Shown here: piece by piece, positions 47,276-63,505 of the stretch
Position numbering within the stretch: position 1 is the first letter of the stretch
How the letters are laid out: each line of letters starts with the position of its first letter
Source: Albula goreensis
Taxonomy: Eukaryota > Chordata > Actinopteri > Albuliformes > Albulidae
Assembly (NCBI GenBank): GCA_022829145.1
Contig: CM040744.1
Location: forward strand, 7,785,001-7,849,000
DNA length: 64,000 bases
Direction of reading: 5' to 3'
Notes under the pieces: model-generated
What the model was told of the DNA's origin: nothing
Databases searched by the model: none
Seen by the model: only the letters and a program-made list of their open reading frames with translations
Position numbers and translations under genes: made by a program

Positions 47276-49610
47276 CAGAATGTCTTGGAAAAATGTTACA
47301 CCTACGCTGACATCTACATAAAAATAACCAAGGGCAATAAATAAGATAGGTCTTTAATGTAAATCACTGTTACCATTCACTTTCACTCAGATGCTGTAAA
47401 ACATACTGTGTTGCCAATGTCACATATTTCTCCTGTCTCTTTATAGGAATGTCAGCCTCTCCATGTCTGATGGATTTCGAGTTCAGAGCAGATTTCCTTT
47501 ATTTGGGGGAAGGAAAGTGCACTTGCCTCCCTGTCATTTTTCAGATTTACTCGGGAAATGCAGCTCTCCATTTCCTGAAAAATATTGAGTGGGCGCAACC
47601 TGTCCTGTCTTGGCAGGCAGGTTCGCCAATAGCTGCCTGTTTTGATGGCAAGACTGTGCTCACTGAATGTATTATGTCAATATTTTTTCTCTATTTTGTC
47701 TTTCACCGTAAACAGGAAGTCTGCCTCGGTGTGCATTGTTTTATGACCTCAACAGCACTCTAATTTACCATGGGTTTCAGTCTGCATAGTCTATGTGCTT
47801 CTTGTTCTTTCTTGGTCATGTAATTGCTCTTTCTTCAATAGTTTGGGTAAATGCATGGAATGTATGAGATACGCATGGACATAGTCACATAGTCACCTGT
47901 GGACCCCTCTACACTCACTCTCCCTCTCTCTCTCTCTCACATATACACACACATAACCACACACATTGTGTCTGTTTACCCTCAGCCAACATTTTGATGA
48001 AACAAAGTGTTTTATCAGGTGTCTCCACAGCCGGATTTCTCACATGAACCGGAGCGTCACGATCATTCTGTTGACATCTGCGATGGACCTAACAGAACCA
48101 CAGGGCATGGCTCACAGTGCTGTAATGAGTGTGAAGTTCATGATCATGTGTATGTCCTCACCCAGCTCTCTGCCACCTCACCTTAGTCTTCTATCATACA
48201 GGACGCAGGCAACCATGAAGGAAAAAAAAAAAAAAAAAGACAGTACCCTTTTTAAGGGCCATTAAACAGAGAATATATGTTCCCTCTACATACATGAGAT
48301 CTCATGTTTATTTTAGGACATTCGTCAGTCGTACCCGTCACACCCCCCTATTGGGCCTCACACCCCCTTACTCACAGGTGTTGGCGGCAGGTGTCATTTG
48401 TCCCCTTTCCGGAGTCTGTTGTTTCTTTTTTATTGTGTGACATTTCTCCCCCTTCACCCCTTGAGCTACCTTCTCTCAAATGCACACCCACACAGGAAGC
48501 TCTCCTGGTAAAGTGCACACACTCCTGGACTGCTCTGGTGGACAACAGAATGAAAATAAATTCGCTTGGCACTGTCTTCTGCCTGTTCTCAAACTGACAG
48601 AGGATCTTACAGAGACATAAAAGACACACAGAAGTAATCAGGCATTTCAAATTTGGCCAAAATAAAAAAAATTGAGATGATAGTCAATGAAAAACACTTG
48701 GCAGCTCATGCATATACCTAGTTGTCATTATGTTGTTTAAAACTAGGTGAAATATGAATGTCAGGCACTCACTAGACACAATTAGAGGTACCACACATAT
48801 GTTCACTAATGGAGGGTGCTGCTATATAATGTGAACACATAATGTGAAGTCAAGCCAGTCCGGAAACCATAAGCAAGTTCCTCACTTTGAGTTCCATTCT
48901 TTCACCTGAAGCACTGGTCACATACCAGCTCAGTCATACATTCCCTTTATCCAGCTGAAATGAATCCAAAATCATGAATCCAAGATAATTGCAAACAGTC
49001 ATAGGAAATTTTGAATGACTATGCCTCCCTTTGCCCACGCTAGCTTGAATTTAATATCTCAAACACACTGATTGGTAATTTGCTGTTTTCATTCTTCAAG
49101 CTCACTGTCTCTTGTCGGGTTATGTATCCCTAACAACATTGTAATTACGCACTTTATTAATTGCTTGTTAATAAAATGACTGCAAACAGGAATTCCGCTG
49201 GTGAGGAAGGAGGCAGTATTATGTATATAAAGAGTCCCGAAGGGCCATGAGAAAGCTACCATGCGTACATGAGAAGGCTCATTAGATGGGTCCACAATAT
49301 TAAGAATTTTGCATTTTCTTTTTAAATCTGTGGTTTTGTAAAAGTAATTCACTTTGATGTTTTATTTAAAAAGCATTTGTCCATAATTAAAAGTAAAACT
49401 TGCTCATTTAGACTGCAAAATATCTTTGGTTTCTGCTGAGCATATTTCTTCATATTTTTTTCATTCCTCCTTCATTGCTGCCTTGAGTATTTTTAAGCTG
49501 ATATGAATTGCATTTAAAATACCATTATAATATCTTTTTTGGCTTGTTGCCTTTTTAATTTATAGAGGCATTTTTGTTCAAAACTATGCTTTCAATGCTT
49601 TTAGTAGGCT
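47276..49610. other. non-coding stretch, no gene seen
   Basis: The segment before 47446 reads like a splice acceptor (pyrimidine tract then TATAG) in front of an open frame to 47763, but no clear donor closes it. A CT run lies at 47922-47938 and an A-run at 48221-48238. Confidence 0.45.
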
Positions 49611-50023
49611 TCACATTTGCAAATTATTTTCATCCGTTGAGTTGGCACTTTCTTCAGATACATCAAGCCTCTCCTTGACACTTAAAGTACTAGTTTCAAA
49701 TGTATCTAAAAACCCGTTGAACATTTGAATAGTTAACATAAGTTGTTGATGTCTGTCATCATGTTTAATGCTAAAGGACAGGAAAGTCCCTTCAACTGCC
49801 CACTCCATGGTACTGTTTCGCAATCACAAGGTACTGTAAAAAAATGACTACGGCTCACATAAACAGAGCTGTGACCTATCTCAAGAACATGCATTCGGAT
49901 GCTAAAGTTCAGCTCCTTTGAGGAAACAGCCTCCTGGCCTTCTACATCCATGTTAAAGTCTCTGAGTTTGATCCTCTTCTCCATTGTCACCACACCATTT
50001 CCGTGCTCTGTCCTCTGTTTCAC
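49611..50023 (-). pseudogene. possible dead coding sequence, family unknown
   Basis: Two minus-strand frames overlap here: 50023-49733 (96 codons, containing MEKRIKLRDFNMDVEGQE and FSIRMHVLEIGHSSVYVS) and 49823-49611 (70 codons, containing MEWAVEGTFLSFSIKHDD and SVKERLDVSEESANSTDE). Their residue make-up is protein-like, with mixed charge and few low-complexity runs, unlike most chance frames in this window. I do not recognise a family. A processed pseudogene or an old transposon gene is possible, and chance is not excluded. Confidence 0.25.
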
Positions 50024-53000
50024 ACAAGGACAATTTACAAGCTCTTAAAAACCAAAATAAAACCCTTTCCAATTTAGACACCGCGAATCATGCCAGACTC
50101 TACTCATGAATGTCTTCAATTGCATTTAATTCATGGTGGTATCCAATAACGTAATAGCTGATAGCGTAAGAAGTGCGAAAATTAAATTCTGTTATTGGTT
50201 AAAAATGATTACACTTTTGGTTCAGGAACTGTTTACTTATTACGTTATTGAAAAGTTATCGCATTATCGCGGGTTATGACATTATTGAGTTATTGTGTTA
50301 TTGGTTTCTACATGGGTCATCGGGCTTTATTGTTGTTATTGTTTGAACGAGAGGTTTTTCATTTTATTTTGGAGCGGCATGCAGGCCTTTTTTTTCTGTG
50401 TGACTGTGAATGCAGATTATATTGGCCATTCTCTGTGAGTGGTGGTCCCCCTGCACCCAGAATATTAATCCATCCATCACAGCCCCTGCAGCGGACCGTT
50501 TTTCAGCGGGGGGAAACCGAGGCCACCTCCGGTGAAAGAAACAGGGGCTCATTAAGCATCCTTCAGACAATGCACAGAATTCTCGAAGAAGAGATGTTCA
50601 GCCTTATTCTGTTATGTAGCATCCTCTCCTTTCGTGCCTGCAGAACGGATGTATGTATGTTATGTTAATTCTCACTCTATTTATGTGACATGCTGAAGTT
50701 GCAGTATGTCGTGGGTCTGAAAATGGAAGCCATGACATGACTACCCTAATTTTTAAGTAGGATGGTATGGTCTTATTTACACTAAGTGTAAGGATTTGTC
50801 TCATCAAACGATGAGCTGTGTACATAATCAATACTCATCATTCATTCTGAGTCTTATGTCAATGAGTTTTATGTCTTAAATTCAAGGATTTTTTTTTTTT
50901 TTTTCACAGAGCCCATTTCCCAATGGATAAATGGGGAATTGAATGAAAACATCATCATTTGTGATAGGTTTTTACTGTCAGAATACTGCCCAGCAGTGCA
51001 CATATATTGCCTGAAGTGAACCTGTCCCGAGCACAGTATGATACCCCTAAACAAAGCGGTGTGTGCCTGAAAAAGCCAAGTCAGAACACAGCTGGGTAAA
51101 GTGTGTTTCTTTGAGTTTCAGTTCTTTGTTTCTTTTTTCACTCAGTTGTTTGCGCTTTAGTTCTTTCTACAGCATAAAGGTCAATAATGACTTAGGTCGG
51201 TAATATCCAAGTTTTGAGTGTAGACAATAATGTTTGAGCCTGACGATGTTGTTGGTCTTTGCTTATGGCATTTTAACCTGTAGGCATTGCTTAATGACTG
51301 AAGTGCCTGGAAGTGCATTTGAGTGACACTAATGGACAGATGGGAATTACAAAGCTTTGTGGGAGGAGTAAGACAAGCAGGTTAACAGGGATTCAGATGT
51401 AAAGGGAACTCAGACAGCTGGTCCATCTGCACCTGGGCAGGTGTGGACGAGTCCCCTGCTCCTCTAAACTTCAGACACCACGAGAGCGTGGCATTATCTT
51501 CGTTCAGCAGGGCCTCGGGTTTTAATTTCATTGACCTTCACAGACAAAGGCTTCATCAACGCTTGTAAAAGGTTTTTAATACTATTTTCTATTTCTATTT
51601 ATCAGCCATTCTGTTTAAAGGTCAGTTCTCTGAACATAATACCAGAAGGTCACCTTAAAATCATCATTTAATATGTTCATGTAATTGAAGCTTGAAATGA
51701 CTTTGAAATTTTCTGGAACAGTCAATACCTATTTAGAAATAAAGCTTTGGCGAGGTGTTTATTTGGATGTACTGCAGGTACATAAATTAGTGGCCTTTAC
51801 AAGGCAGATTTATGCATGCTTGGTTCAAGTAAGAAATCGATTTCCTTTGTGTTTTATTTCCTGTTTTGAGCAACCATACATGTCTTTGATGAATACATGG
51901 ATTTTTAATAAGATGGTGCTGTCAGCATGCTGTCGTTCTCCATATTCCCACTTGTTCCAAACAGACTGCTAGCTGGTCCTTTGAAAAGTACAACTGTTCT
52001 GTCCTTATAATGCAGTGATTATACCTGCTGATGTAAACAAGCAAATACGTGTTCAGTGCTTTGTCAGTGACCTACTTTTCTGTGGTCGACAAAATGACCA
52101 GAAAACTCCCCGCCGTTTCCATTTTCAGAATGTGTCAACTTACTACAAAGAAGCTCGGATATAAATCCTTCCGGTTGGGTGTAGATATTTTTTGTTTATT
52201 TACAATAACACAAAAAAATGAATCATGTTTAGAATGCTTTTCAATTCATTCATTCACTGTTGAAAGGTATTCTTTGTTGGAACAATGCCAGTTTTATCCG
52301 GCCTGCCTTCTATCACACATTTATGTCTGACACATGGATGAAGCGCTGTAGATAAGTTATACCTGTTATGGGTACAACTCAAAACATCGCTCATTCCAGT
52401 TTCATTCACACCGTCGATGCACTTAAGTGCAGACATTTGATCTCCTTTGAAACAGAAGGTAGGAACCTTTTTCTTCAGGCCAGGGAGGAGGGAGGTTTGT
52501 TATGCTCTTAAGAGCTTCAATTTTACTACAAAGTCGAGTCCTCGGGGTCATTTAGATAGAGTTGCCTCACCCAGAGGTGTTAAATTTGAAATCACATTTA
52601 TTACAGTGGAAACACGTGCTCCTTTTATTCCTCTGCATCTGCTCGTTTGTGTTAATTATAGCTTCCCTCCTTGGCCATTCAGCCGCTTTTTGTTTGACCC
52701 TTTCCATTAACATCCTGATTTAAACACATTGTTCTTCTATCTTAATGGCTCAGTATTGCGCTGAAGTCTTGAATGTATTGCGTTCTATAAATAACATCCT
52801 TCTGCCTCTCATTTTTAAAATTGTATTAATTGCTTTATTAGCTACACCACCAGCCTGACTATTCAAAAGACGATGAGTCCAGTTCGCTGATTCATTCCGC
52901 AGTGAGCACAAAGGACGGTCACTGAGCTCAGATTGTCTTTGAGCACAACAAACAGTCCTTTCCTAGTTCCTTGGTAGGGAAATGTAAAAATGTTCCTTTA

Positions 53001-53771
53001 TAATGTGATCTTTATTTTTTTTTCTTCTATGCACTTGCCCCATTTCCACAGATTGTGTTGTATGTACCTCACCAAAAAAAAAAAAACTAAAAGGATTATT
53101 TCCCTTTTTTGTAGAGCTACCTTTGATGTATAGTCCCAAAGGAGATTGTATACAGTCTTATTTTGGCAGCACCATTCAGCATGGTAACCCATATTCATAT
53201 ATAACGTTTTCCAATGTGGTGCGGCTCTCCATATTGCACCGCGTTGCCTTTTGTGTTCAGAGATCACACGGTTCTGGATCTTGCCCATATTCATGCATGC
53301 CTTTTCACCTCTTAAGAAAGGACAAAATCAAAAACCTCTCTGCCATCTTAAACATTACAGAAGATTATGTGATAATGACTCAGAGTGGCTTACAAAACTA
53401 TGAATAAACATATGGATATGCTTCTACTTATGTATTGCCAAAAATAGGCCTCCTATGGAGCATTAGCAAATAGCTCATTAGTATTTATATGTTTCGCTTA
53501 AAATATAAACTGATATGTTACTATTATGTGTCTTATACATACTGGTTACCATATTTTGGTGCATGGCACAAATAAAAAAAAAGATTCTGTTTCTGCTGTA
53601 ATAATAGGCACATTTAGGTAAGTATAAGAGGAAATAAAGGTTCAACTAATCAAACTTAATGTAAAGTGTTTAAAGGTCCACTGGACCCATCCCAATGCAT
53701 ACAGGTAATATATTGGGTCTTTTGGTTTGAAAATAGCCCATGCCAGATAAAGTATGAGTATTTTGGTAGAG
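50024..53771. other. non-coding stretch, no gene seen
   Basis: No exon is recognisable. At 50130-50305 the strings ATTATTGAGTTATTG and TTACGTTATTG recur loosely, a degenerate short-period repeat. T-runs lie at 50888-50904 and 53016-53022. Confidence 0.5.
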
Positions 53772-53809
53772 CATGGTGTGACATACGTTCTTCCGTATGT
53801 CACACCATG
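53772..53809. repeat. perfect hairpin (16-bp arms, 6-base loop)
   Basis: CATGGTGTGACATACG at 53772-53787 is the exact reverse complement of 53794-53809. The loop is TTCTTC. The stem is too short and the loop too small for a usual microRNA precursor. It may be the centre of a MITE or a templated inverted duplication. Confidence 0.95.
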
Positions 53810-55146
53810 TCACAACTGTCCTGTTAAAGCTCCTAAAGCTACTGAGTAAGTTCGGGGGGCATAACTTTTACCATAAACTCTGCTTCAATTTTATGATCAT
53901 TTATTTAAGTAAATGCAGGAAGTGATACTGTCTGTACTGGCCGTTCAATGTTTCATCAGACTCTTAGAGGCATAATTCCAGAGGCTATATGCCTTTTAAT
54001 AACTGTTTATTTATTGATATAAATTGGAGGTCTTTAGGGTGCTGAGATGGAGGTAAACAGTGAGAAAGATGAAGCCAGTCTGTATTGGCTATGGCTCCCA
54101 TCCATTTCATATTTTTAATTTGCTGGAAAAAACACAAAGCATTTTATATTTGTTTTTCTCATGAGGGTTTTCAGTTAATATTTATATTTGGATTTTATTT
54201 AGTAAACTTAATATAATGATCACTGTTGCCATTGGCCTTGGCTCAGAGCCATTCCACTGTTTACCCTGCTTCTGCTGACTGACTGAAGCGAAGCAGATGT
54301 GGGCTTGTATGACTTTGATGAGAGACCTCCTGGGAAAACAAAGTTTGTATTGGAGGAGATGTTGATGGGCCAGTAGGGGGCGATCTTCCTTCCAGACCAT
54401 GTACAGTAAAAACCAATTGTGTTAAAGATCCCACAGCAGTTATCTAGGAGAATTACAAATGAAATTGTATCCCAGGTTAATTGGCTCAATAATTCCCTCT
54501 CTCTCCACCTCAGCTAATATGTGGAGATCGTTCTGGCTATCTTGCACTTCCCAGATGGGTATTACACACGGTTGAGGTGAGGTCCCCTCTTTCACTGTAA
54601 ACCATTCCGGGATCATGTGAAGCACTGCATAAATGTAAACCACTCTTATTGCATTAATATTATGGGTAATATTTCAGTTTATGACAATGTCATGAATATG
54701 CAGTTCCCATAACATTGTACAGGGAATTGAAACAGTATTTAATGGCATATTGCTACCCATTAAGTTTGCATCACATTTAATTTAATACTATATCTATATC
54801 TTTAATACTATACTTTAATACTATATTGTGATCAATAAACCTTAAATATATGAAGGATATATATATTGTATAAAGGTATGTAAAAATGGTTAATCTGGAA
54901 AGGAATTCATGCACTTTGATGAGTATTGGAATAATCTGCAATAGTTCCATCCCATTAAAAGTGTAGAGAACGTGTCCTTGCTTTACACCATTAAAATACA
55001 ACAGTCATATTCATAATGCAGGAATGCAATTATTCAGTGCTGATTACATAGCCTCCATTAAATGATTGTATGGAACACAGACTGTTGGCTACATTAATAA
55101 CACAAGTTATGATGGAATCAGAGGGAAGTGAGGTGTTGATATATAT
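53810..55146. other. non-coding stretch, no gene seen
   Basis: Contains a small tandem repeat, TTTAATACTATA, in three imperfect units at about 54780-54826. No exon is recognised. Confidence 0.5.
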
Positions 55147-58370
<3,224 letters not shown>

Positions 58371-58500
58371 GCACATACCGACGGGCGTTGCAGTTGTGGG
58401 GGACATGTCTCTGTCTGTGTCGGGATTCGAACCTGCTGTGGTTGTGTCATTATCGCCCCACGATTATTGAAGTCCACGAGCCGCCGATGCCCCTCGGATT
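58371..58500 (-). mobile_element. possible tRNA-derived SINE (tRNA-Ser-like head)
   Basis: The minus strand carries a full B-box, GGTTCGAATCC, inside GCAGGTTCGAATCCCG. Upstream, TGGACTTCAATAATCG and GTGGGGCG recall the anticodon and variable-arm region of a serine tRNA, compare TGGACTTGAAATCCATTGGGG. The T-stem and acceptor stem do not pair well, so it is not a working tRNA. The body past the head is not recognised. Confidence 0.35.
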
Positions 58501-58538
58501 ATTTAATCTGAAAAAATATCCTATTTTTCAGATTAAAT
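58501..58538. repeat. perfect hairpin (15-bp arms, 8-base loop)
   Basis: ATTTAATCTGAAAAA at 58501-58515 is the exact reverse complement of 58524-58538. The loop is ATATCCTA. It directly abuts the tRNA-like segment. Confidence 0.95.
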
Positions 58539-59489
58539 ATCCACAGTTCTGCTTTCTCATTTTGCAAACCTGCGACCTACCAGAACATATTTACATACAT
58601 TATAGGCCTGTGTGAGAATAATAGTCCCGCTGCGGTGTATTTGTCTCAGTGAACTTTGAATGGTAAAATATGAAAATCTTTGAATACGGGAGAGGGCAGT
58701 CAACGGGTTAATTAGAGCGATGCCTAATCATAATGTTGCAGCTGACACATTTTTGTACTGGTGTTTCTTCATTCAGAAAGGGTGGTTAATTTATTTCCAA
58801 AAGGATCGTAATACATGTGCAATTCCTTATTCGTATGGATATCTTGAGACACATTTTATAACAGGCAGCCTAGGCTAGTTATAGCATTTGTATTTGTGTG
58901 GGTCAAATATGCAAAGAGTCAGCGAACAGTGAGCTACTCACAGCCCCCACTTTAAGAATGCTTGATATGCCCCTTCACATACACATCTAACACTTTCTCT
59001 TACAACAGACTAAATGTATAAAAATGAAAACACAGATCAGATATTATATAAAAATGTTATTATACATATTCTAATGTTTTAAGAAAACAGAGAAGAAGAG
59101 TATGGACTGGATTTTTCAGTCATCTGAGTGGCCTCAATGATTGTGAGCTTCAAATCCTTCCATGCTTCAACACTCCAGGAAATACACTGTTCCCTCATGG
59201 TTCCAAACACATCATATATTATACATTGAGCTCAAGCCATTTTACAAACATTTTATATGTATAATTTTTTTTTGTATTAACACTTCTGTAAACTATGCAT
59301 AATATGAGCCACCAAGAGCCATTGGCTGCTATAGTATATGGACTTTGGATTCGCTGGTGGGAGAAAATATAATCATATAAAAATTCCAGAGTCTTTCATT
59401 TTACATTCATGTCTGCTCTACATTTTATCCCCCAGATGAAATTGTGAGAAGAGACAGAGAAAATGAGAGCATCATAGATGAAGCCCAAT

Positions 59490-59770
59490 ACAATCTCCTT
59501 TTGTTAATGTAAAACAGTCTAACATCTTGATAAGGATTATCATTAATGCACCCCTTTGTAGGGCCGCTCTGCTGGGAAGGGACAGTTAATTTGCAGTCTC
59601 AGCTGGGAATAGCCCGGGCTTTCATGAGGGGAAGAGGAGGGAGGAGGAAGAATATTGAGGGACATTAATTGAAAGTTCTCGCACGGCAGGGAGCCACATG
59701 GAGAATATTATAGTATTTACTGTAGGCCCCTCTCAGTTGATTTCACATTAGCACTCGCAGAGATACATAA
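59490..59770. promoter_or_regulatory. candidate enhancer with paired GATA sites
   Basis: TGATAAGGATTATCA at 59528-59542 is an inverted GATA pair overlapping a GGATTA OTX/PITX-type site. It is followed by ATTAATG and a GC-richer stretch (GGGCCGCTCTGCTGGGAAGG). The arrangement is enhancer-like, and conservation is unknown. Confidence 0.3.
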
Positions 59771-60059
59771 TCCATCACTGGGGATCTTAGTGCACAAACT
59801 TCAAAGGAAGGCAGGAAGAGTGGAGGGACACCAAACAGATGTACCCTATGACAGGTTATTGCAGCTGAAAACTGATTTTTTACCCCTCTTGGCAAAAGTG
59901 AAATATCGTTAGAATGCCAAATGAATTCTTATAACTCTTCCTATCCACCAAACCACAGAGGATTTGACCGATATTTTCCGACACTAATGTACAGCACCTA
60001 TTGATTAAAAAAAAAAACTACAGAAATGATCTGGATCGATAGCTCGTGTCTAGAAAACC

Positions 60060-60850
60060 ATCAGTTACCGTGGAATATTTTATACGTTTGCCTCGATTTC
60101 CTTCCTGCCGTCTTTGTGATATTAATTCAAATGTAAGCGAGACTTCGGGCTTTAGTTCTGTAATGTTATGGCAACCTCCCAGCTGAGGCTCCCTGCACTG
60201 TCATTGTGATTGACATGCTGCTCGGCGCATGAATTTCAAATCCGGGCAGAATATCTAGAGAACGGAACGAAAACCAGAGCACGGGATGTAAGGTCAAGCA
60301 ATTGAAACGTCTGATCACACGCGCCACCTCTATGCAGAGTGTTTACTGTACCTCGCTCGGTGCATTTGTGTCCGTGTTAAGGGGACAGGACGGCTGTCTC
60401 TCTGGCTGGGCAGGCTGCCCGGACAGATCCTGGGAATCGCTGATCCGCCATTGGTTCAGGAGATGCATGCAAATCCGTCCGAGTCATCTGCCCTGCTGGA
60501 CGCGCTCAGGTCCCCGGTCCATGGATGTTCATCGCTGAGGGGCCCTTCCATCGGACAGAGCACCCATGCGTGTCGGCATCCTTCTCCATGGCCTCGAGAG
60601 ACCAGCCTGGTGACTCCATCACCCACCCTCCCCCATCGCACCACACCACTAACACCCCCACCCTCCCCGCCCTCCCCAGCCCTGGCTTTGTCCATCCCTG
60701 GGCTCAGATCCCCGCTCTCTGGTTTTGTTTTTCCCCACGTTCCTGCTCGCTGAGCACATGTAAATCAGCTGGGAGTCACGGTCTGTGGGTCGGGCCCGGC
60801 TCCTCTCCGCCAACGTGCGCACCGTTCCTCATTCATTAGTCATGCCGCCA
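60060..60850. promoter_or_regulatory. CpG-rich segment with a POU octamer, possible enhancer or CpG island
   Basis: This is the largest GC- and CpG-rich segment in the right half. It carries a perfect octamer, ATGCAAAT, at 60467-60474 and a CCATTGG CCAAT-type site at 60449-60455. Frames are open on both strands at 60302-60839 but are proline/serine-rich and unlike any family. It could be a distal enhancer or an unannotated promoter. Confidence 0.3.
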
Positions 60851-62329
60851 GAACAGAGCCCAGCAGCTCCTTGGAAATGTATATATATTTTTTTAATATT
60901 TCCACCTGATTAGAAGAAGGAGCAGAAGCACTTCTGCTTATCATTATCTTCAGAACACCTAATGCTTCAGGGGCCTTGCATCATCAATAGCGCTCTAATA
61001 CTTTGACTGTTTCTTCTCTTTAGGTCCCTATGTATTACGCCACAATGACCTGCCTTCATGTACCACATTTAAAGGTCAAGCGCTGATGTCTGGAAGGACC
61101 TGGCTGGATACTAGTTTAGGCCTCATTAGAGCAGTCTGTTTTAAAAGATCTATAAGTTAGCTCTATGGGGAACTGAGATCCAGGGACACAGCTTGAGTTA
61201 GCATGCTTAGAATGTGTATACAACGCCCTGTATGTGTAACTATAAAATGAAGATTTATTGTATATTTATTATAGAAAAAATATAGATTTATTTTCATGAG
61301 CTTTTCTGGAAAGTAACAACTGAACCTTTAATAACAATTGTAAATCATGGTCGTTATGTAAACATATTGGTAATCCAGCATTGATTACCTTCCAAGGTAT
61401 CAATCTATCACCTAGAGCAGAATCCGTTTACGTACACAGATGGGCATAATTACACCTGACAGCATTTCTTGTTTACTGTATATCAGCTGAGGTTGTGTGA
61501 ATATGAGAAAACACTTGAAAAAAAAAATCAATAAAAACTATTTTGAGAAATGCTGCAGTCTAAATGGGAAACTAAATGGGAAAGATTGTTGCACTGCCAA
61601 ACATTGCTAGAAAACCACAAGGAAACCTGTCAAATAGGCAAATACAATTTATGTTCAGAAGAAAACCCTGACAGTGAAAAAAAGGAGATGAAACACTGAG
61701 AGGAACTCCTAAGTGGGATGACGATTCTCTGAGAAGACAGTCTGGGATATCTCATGTAGTTTGGAGACATTCCCAAAACCATAATGGCTTGGAATTAATG
61801 ATAAACAACATAAGCTGACATGATCTCTTTCCTCCTCGGCATTAATGATATCAATCATGACGTTTGCCTTCCTGTAAATACTTCCCCCTCGGAAGCCAGA
61901 AGCTGACACATTCGTAAAGAGCCGCCAGATTGGGGGGACGTTAGGCAGGAAAAGGACCGACTGCACATTAACAGATGGTGAGGTGTCCCCCCCCACATCC
62001 CGCCCCCGCCTGTTTTGAGTGCTACGACCCCATCAGAAGTTAAAAACGAGCAACCGGTTAATAGTTTGTGTGTCAGGAGGTGTGGGAAATCGCTCAGTAA
62101 CCGAACGGCATCGTATCCTCCAGTCTTTGGGGAGGATTCAGTCATCTGAATTTACACCACCTGGAATGTATCTTTAAGGTGCTCCATTTCATTCATATTT
62201 CCCAAAGTGTGGAGAGGAGATAAGGAAATTTTTTTTTTTCCTTAGAAAACTCCTACCACCACCCAAGACACAGTGTGGCTGGAGGCAACACAGACCTGTT
62301 TATGAGGAACATTAGTGTGCTCTTATGAG

Positions 62330-62560
62330 GATCATTGTTGTGATTGATTCCGTTGCATATGGAAGCACAGCGCTTGGCCTCTGCTTATATCTGTCGAATG
62401 ACGGCCGCAGCCTTTTCATTTCCATTCACCCTGAGCCCTTAATGACTGAACCGGTTCAATTACGAGCTCAAACCTGAGTTTGAGAGGCTGCGCTGCCGAG
62501 ATCACATGCTCCGCTGTGGTCAGGTTACCTAGACAACCCAGGGCCTCAAGCTCTGCCGGT
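62330..62560. promoter_or_regulatory. candidate regulatory segment with grainyhead-type motif
   Basis: AACCGGTT at 62449-62456 matches the grainyhead-like consensus and follows TTAATGA. Several CpGs lie nearby. It stands out from flanking AT-rich DNA. Function is inference. Confidence 0.22.
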
Positions 62561-63360
62561 AAACATCCCTCAATAACAGAATGAGCATTCCTCAAAAAAC
62601 CTCAAAAAAAAAAACCTTTCTTAGCCTTTTACTGCACTAATTGTTGCTTTTTTGTGTTTGATCTGTGTTCTACCAGTTTGAATAGGACTCCATTAGATCC
62701 ATATTGTCCTTGATCTGATAGGTATAGCCTGTACAAAGCTGTTGTGTGTTGAATCCTACATGTAAGCTATATGGAAAGATGTTTCATTTAAATCCGTCAC
62801 AATATAACTGCCAGAGGCAGGAAAATATGCATCCAAAATCCCTGAATATAAGCAAATAAAGTGAGGGAGAGTGATAGGGAGAGAAGTACGATAAGGGAAA
62901 CTTGTCGAGGTACAGTTCTTTTGCCAGCAGTGGCCGAAAAACATCTCATAAATTAATCAAATGGAAATCGGGAGTCTCAAAGATGAAATGTTGGTTGATC
63001 TGTGTTTACACTACTCTGTGTGGAGCTGGAAAGACCTTGGCAACACGAATACTCCCTCCTCTCCGTCTCCCACCAACCCCCCCCCCACCAGTCCTCCCCC
63101 GTGTCCATATTATTAATTCCTCTGATGTCCGGCTTCCTCCAGCAAATCAAATTTAAAACTCTTCTGTCTGCTTGCCAGGCAACATATAGAATGTCCAATT
63201 CCACAAGTGATTTTTGATCACTCAACAGTAGCTACAGCATTCCAAATAAGTCATTAAAGACATTAGCACACAGCAGTCTGAAACAGTGATTCATGCAGTG
63301 CTGGCTTTTGTATTTCCCCTGTAAATCACCCTTGTTTATTATTTTTCATACAGCACACCA

Positions 63361-63390
63361 CCCCCCCCCCCAAAAAAAAAAAAAAAAAAA
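63361..63390. repeat. poly-C/poly-A junction
   Basis: Eleven C are followed directly by 19 A. Confidence 0.95.
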
Positions 63391-63456
63391 CAAGCTGTCT
63401 TGGCAAGCTTTTTCTAAATTGTTGGATAGAATGAATAAAACAAAGAGAGTCTTCAC

Positions 63457-63505
63457 ATGTAATGGCTCTTAACAGCATTTGAATGTCAGGGTTCAAACCC
63501 TGATT
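63457..63505 (+). mobile_element. possible tRNA-derived SINE head
   Basis: A B-box, GGTTCAAACCC, sits in a perfect T-arm-like hairpin, CAGGGTTCAAACCCTG (63487-63502). An A-box-like TAATGGCTCTTAAC lies about 30 bases upstream. No core or tail is recognised, so this may be a fragment or chance. Confidence 0.28.

Noticed and set aside
47430-47763. Pyrimidine tract and AG before an open frame, considered as an internal exon
   Set aside because: No clear donor or family resemblance. Such acceptor-like sites are common.
53772-53809. microRNA precursor
   Set aside because: The stem is only 16 bp with a 6-base loop, and flanking sequence does not extend the pairing.
60302-60839. Overlapping open frames on both strands
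   Set aside because: They are explained by high GC content. The peptides are proline/serine-rich with no family resemblance.
63457-63505. Functional tRNA gene
   Set aside because: Only the T-arm pairs. No acceptor or anticodon stem can be drawn.
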